A DNA stretch of 64,000 nt, taken from assembly GCA_037447655.1 (NCBI GenBank), contig JBBHKE010002951.1, positions 119,618 through 183,617 of the forward strand. The letters run 5' to 3'. The notes under the pieces are model-generated. The model was not told where the DNA came from. It did no database searches and saw only the letters and a program-made list of their open reading frames with translations. Shown here piece by piece: positions 11,587 through 24,619 of this stretch. The translations under genes were made by a program, and so were the position numbers. The number at the start of each line of letters is the position of its first letter. Position 1 is the stretch's first letter. Source of the DNA: Zygnema cylindricum (lineage: Eukaryota > Streptophyta > Zygnematophyceae > Zygnematales > Zygnemataceae).

Positions 11587-12166
11587 GGCACCCCCTTCCC
11601 CCGCCTCGTTTGTCTTGGACCTCAGGCGGGCAACTCGTGTCAACTCAAAAAAAAACAGATACGGGGGAGACAGTAGCAGCTCTAACGTTCAAATTACAAT
11701 GGCAGTCTGGTACTGTACTGAACCAAAATGTAAGAAACCTAGTCTGTACTGTACTGTAGGTACAGCTCCCAAATTTTAGTGATGCGAAGCGTATCGGAAG
11801 AGCTTCGATATTTTTCCGCAAAGTCAAAGCTTTGAAGCTCTTTTTTATGATGCACAAAACGTAGCGCGTGACGCTACGATACTTACTATTATGCATACCG
11901 GATATGGGGTACGGAAACAGGATGCCATGTCTTGAGGCTATGAGTGCAAGCCTAGCGCAGAGTGACCTTCAGAAAGTCATGGGTGGAAAGATATTTTTAC
12001 CTTTTTTTATCACAAACTATTAGATTTCATTCCTGAAGAGAAACTGTACTGATGTAGACCCCAAATTTTATTGCTACTTTACCTCTTGCCAACTTTCAGA
12101 TATGTTCTCATGAATGGACTTTTTATAAACTTTGATTCTTCATTTGATTGAGCAGTCTTTCTTGCA
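11587..12166. promoter_or_regulatory. Shared 580-bp region between divergent TGD2 and GRIP golgin genes
   Basis: The two start codons face away from each other, so this interval must hold both 5' UTRs and both core promoters unless a non-coding first exon lies elsewhere. It contains the inverted repeat CGTAGCG-CGTGA-CGCTACG near 11860-11880 and a TACTGTACTGTA motif near 11740-11755. I see no clear TATA box. The regulatory role is inferred from gene order alone. Confidence 0.55.
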
Positions 12167-15100
12167 ATGGCGTCCGTGACGGATGTCACAACTGGTTCAG
12201 GATCTTCAGTGGAAGACGATCTGAGGGCGGAGAATGCCCGATTGGTCGCTGAAATGGCTTCCATGAAGAAGAAGATCATGGTGGCTTTTAAGAAGCAGCA
12301 GGCAGAACTTCAGAACAAACTGCAAGCTGCTGAAAAGCTTCGTGAGGAAGCAGAACAAAGAGCCGCTGCTGCTGAAGTAGCTGCTGCCACAGTTGCCGTA
12401 ACCAACGGTGATGTATCTAGCGGGCAGTTCACTGTGTCAGATCTAACTAAAAAATTGGAGAAGCTGGAAGCAGACCTCGCCGCTGCTCGTCGTTCGGAAC
12501 AATGTTTGGTAGAGGATCACACATCTCGTCATGAAGAAACTTTAAAGAGGGCTCTTCGAGCTGAAGAGTCTCTCCTTCAAGGTCGCTGAATCTTAAACTC
12601 TCTCAACTGTACTTGTGTGTTTGTATTCTTTCTCTCTTATCTGCTTTTGCCGCTGAATTCGGAGTTTAGTGAAATTTCAAATCTGTGATTAATTAGCAGC
12701 ACCTGATTTAGCGAAGAGTTTCCTCCGGGTGAGGGGAGGGGAGAGAGCAGTCGAAAAGGAGCTCGATAGGCTGCAGAGAGAAAAGCAATCTGAAGGAGAT
12801 GCACGGCAGGTATGAGTCGTGGATTCAAATTTATCAGGTGGTGGAATCCCCAGTGAAACCTTTATTAGTTGGCTTTTTAGATCCAACGTGGCAAGTAACA
12901 ATGCAGCTTCTTGCAATGTTTGTCTTTGTGGCTGCATGCCATTTATCCTCTAAATTTTGGTGTTCAGTAATTTTAACTGCATATCTCCAGTTTGTGTGGA
13001 GTCTGGTGTTTCTTCTCATCATATTGGATTAATTTTCCTTGTATCGCAGCGGATGCTGTATACATTTGAGTGCTTTAATGGAAATACACGATGTTTCATG
13101 ATTGCAGACTATTCAGGGGCTGGAGAAGCAATTAATGTCAGCTGCTACACAAGTGGCCGACGCCTTTGCGCGTGCTGCTGAAACAGAAGAAGAGAATAAT
13201 CGCTTGCAGCGCAAGATTATTGCCTCCAATGAAAAAGCTGAGCTTACTGAAAAGAACTTCAAGGCTGCTAATGAAAAGTGTGTCATTTTTACCTCGGTCG
13301 ACTGTCTATTTTGTTGGGATTCCTGCCCCCTAGCAGCACTAATGCTTGATCATGCATATTGCTTCATGTTATCCTTTCAACTACACATGGACCTGAACGC
13401 AATGATTGTCTTTGCAGATTGGGAGCACTGCAGTGTTCCCAGGCAGAGCTTGCAAAAGTGCAGGAGGAAGCAGCATCAAAGATTAAGGTCTGTCAAGAAC
13501 CTTTCACCTGCCGCAACTTCTGGCAAGTCTGTTTGTGCTGGGTTGCAATGTGACTAGGGGGCGCACTTCTTTGTGTGGGTAAAGTACTTTAACGATTTTT
13601 CAGAGATTAGCCAGGAAAATCTGCTGTTGTTTGTCTAGTTTGAGGTCGGCACAGTGAACGGGATTTCTGTTCTTCAGTTAGATTTTGAGTCATAATTTTT
13701 CTATGGTTGCAGGCAGCTGAGGACAATGCAAGGCGATTGGCGGAGGATCTGGAAAAAAGTCGGGCTCAAATTGCCAGACTCCATGCTGAGAAGGATGAAG
13801 CTGGAGAAGCCAGTGCTGAGAGGTTGCAGAGAGAGCTGGAAGCCGTGCAGCAGCGCGCTGTTGATGAGGTGATTACGCTGCAAAGACAGCTGGAGGAACA
13901 CATATCTCTTGGCCGTAGTGTTGAGGCTGAGAATGCAGCTTTGCGTGAAAGACTCTCTAAAGCTGAACAGCAGGCTGAGGTGACAATGGCTCGCTTAACA
14001 GAGATGGAACAATCTGAGGCCAAAATGCAAGAACTCAAGTTACCAGTGGATGGTGCACAAGAGGTACATGCTGAAGAGATGAGGCAACTGCAGGCTGAGG
14101 TAATGCAACTCCGAGATGATCTAGCAACAGCGCAGAAGGCAGTGGCAAAGAGTGAAGATCAAATGGGGCAAGAGAAAACTAGCATAGCTGGAATCAACAA
14201 TGAGCTGCAGGAGGAGCTTACAGTCTTGAGGCAGAAAGCAGAGAAGGTTGAAGAATTGCGAAATTCCTTGGAGACTGCATTACCAAAAGCTTCCCTTGTA
14301 GACAGCCTCCAGCTAGAAGTGCAGCGACTTCAACGGGAAATAGACAGCAAAGGAGAAATTTCACATGGGGCTCAAGAAGCAGGCATGCGCGAGAAAGAGG
14401 AGGCAAGTCCTTTAGAAACTGAGTTGCGACAAGCTGAGCAGAGGATAGCTGTGCAGGCTGCTGAGCTCGCCCGTTTAGAAGGGGAGATGCAAACCTGTCG
14501 AGCATGCCAGACTGCGGCGGAAGAATCTGCATCACGAGTGGCAGCAGCTGCAGCTGCTACAGAGCAGAAGTTGCAGGACCTAGAGACACAGTTAAGAGAA
14601 GGTAAGCTCACAATTGAACCATTGTTGTGAACATTCCAGAATGTGTGAAATAGATTGAAAGTTTGGATTCTTCCTATTAAAGCCTGTGGAGCGGAAGCTC
14701 TAAGCTTCGAATTGGTTATTATTTGTAACAATATATCTGGTTGGAAAGATTTTGTTTGGTGGGATATTCTTCCAGAGACACTAAGCTAGCAGACTTCGAT
14801 GCTGACCAGCAGGTTACATAAATTCGAAATAATATTGTTGACGTCTTCCCTCCAATACAAACAATTTTCGAAGGCTGAAGCTAAAGTACGGGCCAGCATG
14901 CCAACTGAATTCGGCTGCTGGGCTTAGAGACAGAGCTGTCCACATTCAACAAGAAGCAGTGCTTCTTTAAACTGGTCATATATGACAAGCTTTTCAGCAT
15001 CTCAGCTTCAGCAATCTGAGCGTTTAGTTTGGTTTAGGCTAAGCACAGATGAGTCAGATGCAATGTGCATTGTTGTTGCAAGGAAATGCGTCGATATGGT

Positions 15101-15415
15101 GGAGTTGAAGAAAGTGCTCCCTGCTTTAACTTCAAAACATGATGATGCTTTCGTCATTGTTCTTTCACCTTCTCCAGTAGTGATGGATTATTTCTCTACT
15201 TTCAGCTTATGATTCAAACAAGATGATGCAAGAGGATGGAGAATTCTGTTAATTGATGATACTTGTACTTAACCTTATAACTTTGTTTTGCTGGCGGTCC
15301 TGTGCATGATTGATGCATGTGAACTGTTCTGTTCAGAAGCACATAGTTAATTTTACAATTTTTCATTTGTCCACAAGCGTAAGACCCAGCCAAATATAAT
15401 TATTACATAATAATA

Positions 15416-15450
<35 letters not shown>

Positions 15451-15486
15451 ATGCATATATATATATGTATATGTCTATATATATAT

Positions 15487-15551
<65 letters not shown>

Positions 15552-18500
15552 CACATATACATATATATATATAGCATATATATAATACATATATATTATA
15601 TATATAATATATTACAATATATATAATTATATGATTATTAGATAGGGGAGGATGGGAGATACATACTCAGTGAAGTTGATCAGACGCTTGTAGCATCATT
15701 TTTTTGCCTAAATGTGTTTGGGTATGACAGCCTAATGGATAAGTTCAAGGTCGTCTTTGAATGACCAGTTCAGCAGAACCAAATCTTAAATGAGAAAAAT
15801 TGTTGTGATCATTTAAAATCATTTTCTGCGTGGTGGTGCAATAGTCCTGATCAAGCCTTCTGGCCAAAATGACCTGCTTTAAATGAATGTTGGTTTGATT
15901 CGTCCTCTGGTACAGTTGCATTTATTCTTGTCATGGTAGTTGATACCTTGATTTGTTGGGCCAACAACAGTTCGTTCAAAGGGAGAGGAAGAGCTCAAAT
16001 CCCGGGATGAAAAGGTTGGACGTCTTCAGAAGCATGCTAAAAAGCGAATTCAAGAACTCACAAAGGTACGATTATGCAACTCTTCAGGGAAGCTACAGAT
16101 GTCGGGTTGTCTGCATGCTGGATTTTTCACTACGACAGTCAATTCAGTAAACATAAGCACTAAAACTTGGAACAAACAGCCTTGCTTCTTTTTCATTTCA
16201 ATTTAAAAATTAGCTCTTTGTTCCCCAAGAAATTTCGAGAGCCCGTTAGTAAATTGTGATGTCAGGTCACATTTTATTTTTTTGCCACTTTTGCTTTTAA
16301 ATGCATATCTGCTCGATTAGCGAGAGTCAGCTACAAGGTTGTTTATTGGATCTGACAGGTTTGATGAATCTCAGGTTTGTGTCATTGCATTGTGAGTTTA
16401 AAATACTCTGATCCATTTCATGTTTGCTTTCCAATGTTTATGCGTACAATGTTGGAGTTGTATGCACATTCTGTTAGTGATTTACAGGGCATAGTGAGGT
16501 TTAGTGGCTACATTGTGTCATTTTTGAAAAGAGTCTTGTACGTTGTACAATGCAGTTCAGTAGTTGTATTAGGGCATGTTTGTTAGGAATGCAGTGTTTG
16601 TAGTTTAATGTAGTTTTCCTTGAAAGAATTAGTATTTGATAACCTTTGCTTTAGAAAGTAATGCACCTTTACACAGAAATTAGTGTACTTTTGCACAGAA
16701 ATGAATGTTGGTTAGCCAGTGCAGTGACTAGAAGATGTGACTGGTGAGGGGTAAAGTGCCATATGGACAGCGTTTCATGTTTCCAACAAATGTGCTGGTT
16801 AGTGTTGAGGACCATTTTGCGATACAGTAAGAGTTACTCTTGAAACTATTGATGTTTCATGTATTTATCTGATAAATTGTTGGGGTCACAATAGTGAGTA
16901 ATTGACGGTATCGCAAATATCGTCAATAAGTATGGGAGCATGGTCTAAAAGATACCTTAGAATTGAAGATTTTCAGAAAATTGACGTTAGCACGTGTAGG
17001 TAGCACAGACAAATTGCCTTCTTGTATGTTGCATGTGTCTGGCGAGAAGCACATAGGTCCGTGAAAATTGTACATCTTGTACGTGCAACGGCAAATATAT
17101 GAGTACGGACCCCGTACAACATATGTACTGAACTGTTGGTTCTTTACATATGTTGACAATAATCGCGATATCAATATTTATCAGCAGAAGCAGCTGGATT
17201 TTTGCAACTTGATAATCTGATGTACTGACAGCTCCATTGACAGGGCGTTAATTTGTTTGGTAAGCAGCACAAATATTAATAAACATATCATGATAAGGAT
17301 GAGTGAAACTTGGGCCTATTGGTGTTCTCAAACCATAAGATTAAATTGCATTTCTGTTTTAGCACTGAGCACTGCAGTTAAGTGTACTTCAAGGCTTAAG
17401 TCCCCTAGGTACTTCCCAATTGAAATTAATCGTTCAATTTGGCTGAATCCTGATGGCATTTTCTGGGTGTATGTGATGCGTCTATCAATTAAGATCCACT
17501 TTTGTGCGTCACGGCTTTCTATTTTTCCATGTGTATGTAATTTTCTTTACTTCTTTAAGAAAGGGATTGTTGGATTCAGGAAAAAGAAGATGCCGAAGCC
17601 CAAGTTGTGGCGGCTGGTGAAAGGACAGCACAAGCTTTATCACAGCAGGCGGCGTTAGAGGAGGAGCTTGGTCGCATACGACAGCACTCTAATGAAGCCA
17701 TTTCAGCGGCAGAGAGTGAGAAGGAGAAGCTTCGAGCATCAAATGCAAGGTAGAACAATGTGTTTTCTTTTTGCATTGATTTGGTGACTTTAATGGGACA
17801 ATCAGTATAATGCAGCGGTACTTATGTATATTATTGGGAGGCTGGTCTGGCAGCCTTTTAGAGGAAATAGAGGATTTGCGGCGGATTTTGGAGGTTAAAG
17901 AGATCACTCTAAACGAGTCAAGGCGCCTGGCTGCTGCCAAAGAACAGGCAAGGCATTCTGACGTGGGTCACACATGCAATGAGGGGTCACTTGCCTATAA
18001 TTTGAAAAGAGGCATCGCCAAGGGTTGCAGGGCATGAATGTTCACTTTCTATAGGCATCTCCACTGATTTATAATAGGTCCTATCTTTTATGGGACATGT
18101 TGTTGTGAAAGACCTCGGATGTACAATAACCTGTGTTGCAATGTAGTGTGTGCTGGGAGTTCTTTTAACGGAACCTACCCTTGACGGCTGATGGTCACCG
18201 GTGGCACAGTAAATACTTTTGATAAATTTCAATGTTGTATTGATTTCCAAATCTTCTAGAACAGATGGCCAAATATAGTCGTGCTAAGGCAAAATCCTTT
18301 GCACCTTTTTTCCGTGTCAATTTTATTTGTTTTACTGTGTTTGTTGAAACCTGCACAGATGTGAGTAGATATTAAATATCCATACAAAAAAACAGGCATT
18401 TTGGTGTATTGCAAATAATAAAATCATCTCCAATTTTGACACTTAACTTCTTGCTTTTTTGCTTCTGGCTGGGATGACAATCTTTTTCGAATTGGCAGTA

Positions 18501-21500
18501 CAATGCTGAAGTACGTCTGTGCAGTATTTTATGCTGGGCCTTGACAGTTCTGGCACATTGCTTTTTGCTCACTCTAGGTCTAGTAAAATTGTAGATTTTT
18601 TCTGGACAAACTGTGGCTCGGGGCTGGTTTTGAACCATGTTCTTAATTTGACATAATGATCTGAATTGATCCAGAAGGTTGTGGTTGTTTGCAGAGCCTC
18701 CTGGAAATAAGCTCTGCTGCCCAGGAGGAGAAGGAGCAACAAGCTGTGGCTGTGCAGGAGCTCACAGAGCGTATTCAGAAGGTGAAACTTTGTTTTTGAT
18801 TCAGCCCTTCTGTTGTTAACAATGCCAACTCATAGTTTGACCCCACGGACATAAGCTTTTTTGCTTTTTTGTTTTTTGCTTTTTTTGCTTTTTTGCTTTT
18901 TTGTTTTTTTGCTTTTTTGTTTTTTTGCTTTTTTGTTTTTTTGCTTTTTTGCTTATGAGGGTCTATGCGGAACTTTGTTGTCTGACAGATAACAGAGGAT
19001 TATGAAACCAGACTGAAAGAGGCTCAAACTGACTTGGTGCAGTCCAATCACAATTTGAATGAGCTTAAGGTTTGGAAATCTTTAATCCTTATCCAATGTC
19101 TATAAACATTCTGCTACACCGCCCGTCGCTGTTAGAGTAAAAGAATTTTTAGTGTAAATGTGAACTTTGAATGTATAGTACTAGTTTTCAATGCAGGGAG
19201 ACGTGGCGGCTTGTTTTCTTCTCTCTTAAAAAATGCCTAAAGATTTTCGGCCAAATAAAATCGCCACAGAATGTGTGTTATTTGCACGAGTCTTAAAAGG
19301 AGTCTGGAGGACTGGTCCGTGCAGGCACATCTGGGTGCGAAAGAGCAACAACTGGCAGAGCTGGAGACGGCTACAAGTGGAGAAATTGCTCGACTGACGG
19401 CAAACCTTGAAGAAGCCAGAGGAGAGACTCTGAGGCTGGAGGAGCAGCAGGTACCGACTGGTCTATGTCATACCTTTATCTTTATGTTTCTTTTGGGACT
19501 GGAACCGGATGAGGCTTCAAAGCTGTTGCTATTCTGAAACGAGAATCAGCTTTATGGACTTCTGCCCTTCTGGTTCTTTTTTTCTTGCTTCTCAAGTTTT
19601 TCAGGTATTGATTGGTATGTACTGTCAGAGGTTGAAGACAAGTCTGGTGCATCAAGGGTGCCAGTCCGATACCGGACTTCCCCTTTGCTTCTAGAGGTTA
19701 TAGATTATTTCAGTGAAGCTAGTGTGTCAGATATTGGTCCTAATATCAACGTTCGATTGCAGCGTGCAGAGATTGAAGGATGGGAAGTCAACATGCACAA
19801 GCTGAAGAAAAAGCTGGAAGCCACAGAAAGGGCTCGAAAGATGGGGGAGTCAGCAGCAGCAGAAGCTAAAAGTGAGTGCTGACTATTAGTGTAGCAGGTA
19901 AGAGGCGCTGTATGCGGTAGGTGGTTGGGGCTGGCCCGTTTGGACTTCTAGGTATTGGTGATATGTGGGTGCATATCTATTTTTTTTGAAGTAGCCGTTG
20001 GTTGGTATCTAAAATGTATGCTGGCTACAACGGGACATGGGCACACTGCTTTTAGGGGAATCAAACAGGTTGGTGATTGTTCCAAGTAGCCTTGTCTGAA
20101 CGGTTGGTTTAGAAATCTCTGACCTCCAAATATCTTAGTCAATCATACGGTAGGCTTATGTTGCATGCAAGCATCATCATTTTCATCTGTCACAATACAA
20201 CTTGCCCGTCGGCGCTAAGACAACATTTTGGAAACCATGGGTGGGACAGGTAAGCTAGAGTCAGACCTCGAAGGTCTGCGCCAGGCGTTTAGTTCCACTC
20301 ACAACCGGCTTGCTGCAACTCGTGAAGAGGTGCAGTCCCTTGAGCTCCTTTTTTTGGAGCGTTAATAAAAATGCTCAGGGGAAATTTATTGCTCAAAAGT
20401 GAAACTTTTGCTTCCCTTCTCAGATGTTATAGCCGACATTGACGTTCTTTGTTGAAGCAAGCTTTGTTGGTGTCACTTAGCTTTCTCTTCTTGCTTCACT
20501 TTGTGCAGGCGGACCGTCTTACTTTAGATTTGGCAGCATACAAAGTCCGCGCAGCTGCTCTGTTACAGAAAAAAAATGCTGAGTTGGAGGCTGCGAAAGA
20601 TGTGGAGTATGCTGCAGCACAAGCTGCAGCGATAGAGGTGAGTCAATCTGTTGTTGTGCCATGCTTGGTTTTGGGTAATTCAACTGTATTGGCATAGACA
20701 CATGCCGTCGTATGAGAGAGTCCTTGACTCAGTCTTGATGTGAGATTAACAAGAACCTGTTTTTTTCAGGCTGCAAAACTGGAGGCGAAAAATGCAATGC
20801 TGGAACGTGATAACGCAGTGCGTGAACTTGATATTGCATTGGTAAAGCATGAAAGAGAGCTAGCAGCAAGGTGAGAGCGAAAACATTCTGCATCCCCCTC
20901 CTCCCCCTCCTTGTCCCTGCTAGTTTTGGAGTTGCTTTCTTCACGTTTCAGACGAAGGTTGAAAATAGAAAGAATCTTGGTAGCTCCTCTGAGGTAGATA
21001 TGTAAAGAGGGTATATCGGAGTTATTTTCTTGGGCTTTTCAGAGCTGGAATGCTCATGGAAGCACAACAACGTGTAAGAGAGTTGGCCACACGACAGGAG
21101 GCTGTGCGGGGACAAATGGATGCACACCAGGTCGAGTGGCAGGCCAAGCTTAGTGAGGTCGAATCAGCTTGGAAAGGTGAGCTTGTTTCTGCAATTCTGC
21201 GCCTCTCTTTGTCTATGACATGGAAACAGATGTTGCCATATCCATGTGCTGAACTTTAAACCTGAGCTGAGCTTACTGTCCTGATGGCCATGCAGTCAAA
21301 TACACGGCTTTAGAAGAGAGAGTGGACAAGAGTGTGGAAGCACACCTGAATAATCAGCTGGCTGCTCTTCAATCTGAAAACCAAAAGAAACAGGTGAGCT
21401 AGTGACCTGGAGATGTCTGATATCCATACATCGGCTACATGGTGTAATTAAGTTTTTTTGTGGGACACTTTTCATTGCCTGGTGGAGAGGTTTAAAAGCA

Positions 21501-24500
21501 TGTTTCTTGGTCTAAAAAAAAGAACCTGTATTGATGAAACTGTTTTAAGTATCTGTCTCATTGCCACGATGAGGCATTGTTAAATGTGTTTTATGCAGCT
21601 GAAGGGTGCAACATGCTGTCCTGTCATGAAAGCGACTGAAAGTAGAGGAATTGCTGTGTTAATGATTTGCTACAGTTTTCCACAGGTCATGGAAACATCT
21701 AGTTAAAAAAATCCAGCTCGTTTCTGGAAAGTTAATAATAATTTATCAGATGGAACAGAAAAAAACCAGCTGGTTTGTGGAAAGTTAATAACGAGTTGTC
21801 AAATGGATACCAGAATGTGATATCAAAAGGTGATATCAGAAGGTGAAAAAACACGAGAGGTAGAATGGTAAAAAGGGTGGAAATAGTGTTCGAGGAATGA
21901 TACTCGTTTTAAGTATATAGAGCAGCTGTTGTATGTTTCCACTTGTATTCTTGTTGCAAAAGCAGCTGTGACAACTGCAGTAGTGGTTTGTTTTGCAGGC
22001 AGAATATGATAGTTGGAAGGAGATGGCCAATCAGATGTTAGAAGAGAAAGAGGCTGAGATTCGACGCCTCCTTAACGAAACTGCTAACCTGCAGTCATCT
22101 TTAAGCTCTTTGCGGCAGCATGTAGCTGTAAGTTTGATCTTACCACTCTCGAGTTCAATGCCACTTTGTTCTCCATGAAATTTCTCTGTTTTTGTAACAG
22201 GCTTTCTTACAATTTTCCTGTGTTTACTATTTTGCAGTCCTTTCCACGCGACTCAGCTGCTGCAATTGCTGGTGGGTTCTTAACCTTGCTTTTCTTTTTG
22301 AAAACCGTAAGCCATAGAGCAGGCAAATGAGAAGTAGCTTCACGTTATTCTGTCTGCGATTTATTTTTATTTTTATTTTTTGCTCTTATTTATCACCAAC
22401 AAGATTGTTTTTCATATCATCTAATTGTAAAAGTTATCTGTTGTAAGCTGGGGCTTTTATCACTCCAGCAAGAGAACCAAGGGAACCCGCTTTGGATTTA
22501 AAAGCAATTGCAACCCGTTAAGAAGCAAAAGAGTAGAAATCTGAAAACAGAAATGGGTGGTTGTTGTATTCAGGAGGCTTTTTGATGCCAGAGATGCCTT
22601 TTGAAAAGCCTGAGTCAGCTGCAGCAGCAACGGCAGCTGAGCAACAAATTCTTGTACTTTTTCTGTACTTCGACTTCGCTTTGCTTGTGTCCTTTCGTCT
22701 CAACTGTGTCATTGTTATTTCTGATTTTTCAGTTTGCTCTTAGAGACTTCACAATTGTGGTGTTGTGCAACAGCAGTAGAGCAATAAATTCTTGTATTTT
22801 TTCTGTACTTCGCCTTTTGTTTTTTGTTATCTGTGTCTCTGTGGTTTCTGATTTTTATATGCACTGTTAGAGAGTTGACAGTCTTGAGGTGTTGTTGTTT
22901 GGTGTCCTGTCAGCTGCTGGCCAGGCAGCAGGCACAAAGGGAAGAGGAGGTTGCCCAATGCCGACGTCATATCCAGGCCCTCCAGGTATGGTGGCTAAAG
23001 TTTAATAAGAAAATAGTCTACTAATATGCTTTTTTGCGATGTTGTTCCAAACTGTATGCCTTCCAGGGTGACGTAGATCCCGAGAATGAATAGGCAAATT
23101 TAGCAAATAAAAACCAGACTTTTCTGACTTGGTTCAGCAGTTGAACGGGTCTAGGGCCCTAGTGACAGGCTCCTCTTGTTTGGAACACTGTTGGAATCAA
23201 GGCTCTACTGGCTGTGTTCAAAACACTTTGAAAAACCTTGAATAAACGACATTCCCTCGTTTTGCTAAAACAAAAGTGAGGTTCTGGATGGACAGGATGA
23301 GCTGGCAGACATGGAAAGAGAGAATCGGCTTCATGCTCAGCAGGTGCATTGCTCTTTTTTTCTAATTGTGAAGTTAGAATTAATATCTAATATTATGCTT
23401 CCGGTTAAATGGCTGGAAAGTTGTTAACGAGCATTTGGTGCTCTCTAAAACCAACTCAACGCCTAAGTTGGGTGCAAATGATCTTGATGAACTTGAAGAT
23501 GTGGTTGTTTGCCTGGAAATTTTGCTGTATTCTAATGTTTGGATGTTTCACAAGGTTCTCTTAAGCTTGCATGGTTACGTACATTCTTATCTTTAAGGAG
23601 TTAAGGAGTGTATTTAAAGTGTGTTTTCTTTACGGCAATGTGGGAATGCAGGAGGCATTGCTGAAAGACGAGCTTCGTAACATGGAGAGATCTCAAAACC
23701 GTCAAGGAGTGGACATGACCTATCTTAAGAACGTGATACTTAAATTGCTGCAGACAGGTGTGCACCGCAGCACTCCATTTTTTTCCTCTCAGTGCAGTGC
23801 CCATCACTGTAAGAATAAAGAAGTAATTAGCGTAAATGCAGTTAGAATGCCTAATGTGAATCTAGTGTAGGGAGTCCTGGCGAATTAGTTCACTCTCTTG
23901 TTTTAAGTGTTATTAATTTATGATTTTCGACCAAAAAAAGTTGCGATCGAATAACTGTTATTAACACTAATAGCGATGGGCAGTGCACTGTTGGATACCA
24001 GTTTTCCAGGGACCTGTTTTGACTTTTATGCATTTGTGGGATTTGCAGGCGAAGTTATGGCTCTACTTCCAGTCATAGCAATGTTGTTACAGTTTAGCCC
24101 TGAAGAGGTTTGTACTTTCTTACCAGTAGATATGTGATTGCATCAAGGTGTTGTGACCTCCCTTGTCTTTGTTTGTACCTACGCACTTTTTTTCTTCTTG
24201 TTTTATTGTGTTTATCCCTTCGAACTATGTGAGGCAATTGGCACCAATTCATATGAGTTATGTTTTTCCTGTGTTGTTCTTTTAGGGCATAAACTGCCAA
24301 AATGAGGATCGTGTTGTTGTTTCCAGCCTCCAAACCAATATGAATGGCATATGCACTTTTTCTCATCACAAAGCTTCACTTGGAGATGGATAAAACTCGT
24401 TTTTTCTCACTTTCTTTGCTTAATCTTTTTTGTCTTCCTTTATTTTCTCTTGATCCTTCAGTTTTTCTTACTTTCTTACTTAATTTCTTTCTTACTTGCT

Positions 24501-24619
24501 TTCTTTCTTTCTTTCTTACTTTTTTTCTTTCTTTCTTCCTTTCTTTCTTTCTTTCCTTTTTCTGTTGGATGCCACAGTTGAAGAAGTGCAACGAGGTGTA
24601 CCAAAATGCCCCTCCATAG
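12167..24619 (+). CDS. GRIP: GRIP-domain golgin, trans-Golgi coiled-coil tether
   Basis: 25 exons: 12167-12581, 12700-12809, 13108-13277, 13418-13487, 13713-14601, 15971-16065, 17580-17749, 17854-17947, 18695-18781, 18989-19069, 19325-19450, 19763-19871, 20250-20329, 20509-20637, 20770-20870, 21043-21176, 21296-21393, 21999-22127, 22238-22271, 22574-22653, 22914-22985, 23296-23343, 23652-23757, 24049-24107, 24578-24619. They sum to 3528 nt in one open frame (1175 residues). Most of it is Ala/Glu/Lys/Gln heptad coiled coil. Plant GRIP signatures are present: [53 protein letters not shown] and ENRLHAQQ. The last three exons form the GRIP domain ([31 protein letters not shown]), which in relatives binds Arl1-GTP through the conserved Tyr and targets the trans-Golgi network. 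Exon 8 may instead end at 17962 with a GT donor, adding ARHSD. The long intron-poor exon 5 (889 nt) is all coiled coil. Confidence 0.93.
15418..15632. repeat. (AT)n-rich microsatellite in a golgin intron
   Basis: Long alternating AT runs broken by GTATATG and CACACATA blocks. It is palindromic by nature and likely to be length-variable. The Tyr/Ile open frames on both strands are artefacts. Confidence 0.95.
18855..18953 (+). repeat. GCTTTTTT/GTTTTTTT tandem repeat in a golgin intron
   Basis: Repeats of GCTTTTTT and GTTTTTTT fill most of the 207-bp intron between exons 9 and 10. They stop about 35 bp before the acceptor at 18988 and may act as an extended polypyrimidine tract. Confidence 0.85.
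22627..22905 (+). repeat. Local tandem duplication of an exon end plus intron
   Basis: The stretch from GAGCAACAAATTCTTGTAC (22639, the end of exon 20 and its donor) through the next 120 bp is repeated in diverged form from GAGCAATAAATTCTTGTAT (22781). The second copy carries an in-frame stop (CAA to TAA) and a weakened donor (GTAC to GTAT), so only the first copy is used as exon. Confidence 0.7.
23900..23990. mobile_element. MITE-like terminal fragment in a golgin intron
   Basis: The sequence TGTTATTAACACTAATAGCGATGGGCAGTGCA resembles the right terminus of the inverted-repeat family (TTAACGCTAATAGCGATTC...GGTG). Only one end is recognisable. Confidence 0.45.
24455..24560 (+). repeat. (TTTC)n microsatellite before the last golgin exon
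   Basis: An imperfect CTTT/TTTC array ends 17 bp before the acceptor at 24577. It extends the pyrimidine tract of that intron. Open frames rich in Leu/Phe or Lys/Glu here are composition artefacts. Confidence 0.9.

Noticed and set aside
15353-15626. Tyr/Ile-rich frames on both strands
   Set aside because: They are translations of an (AT)n microsatellite.
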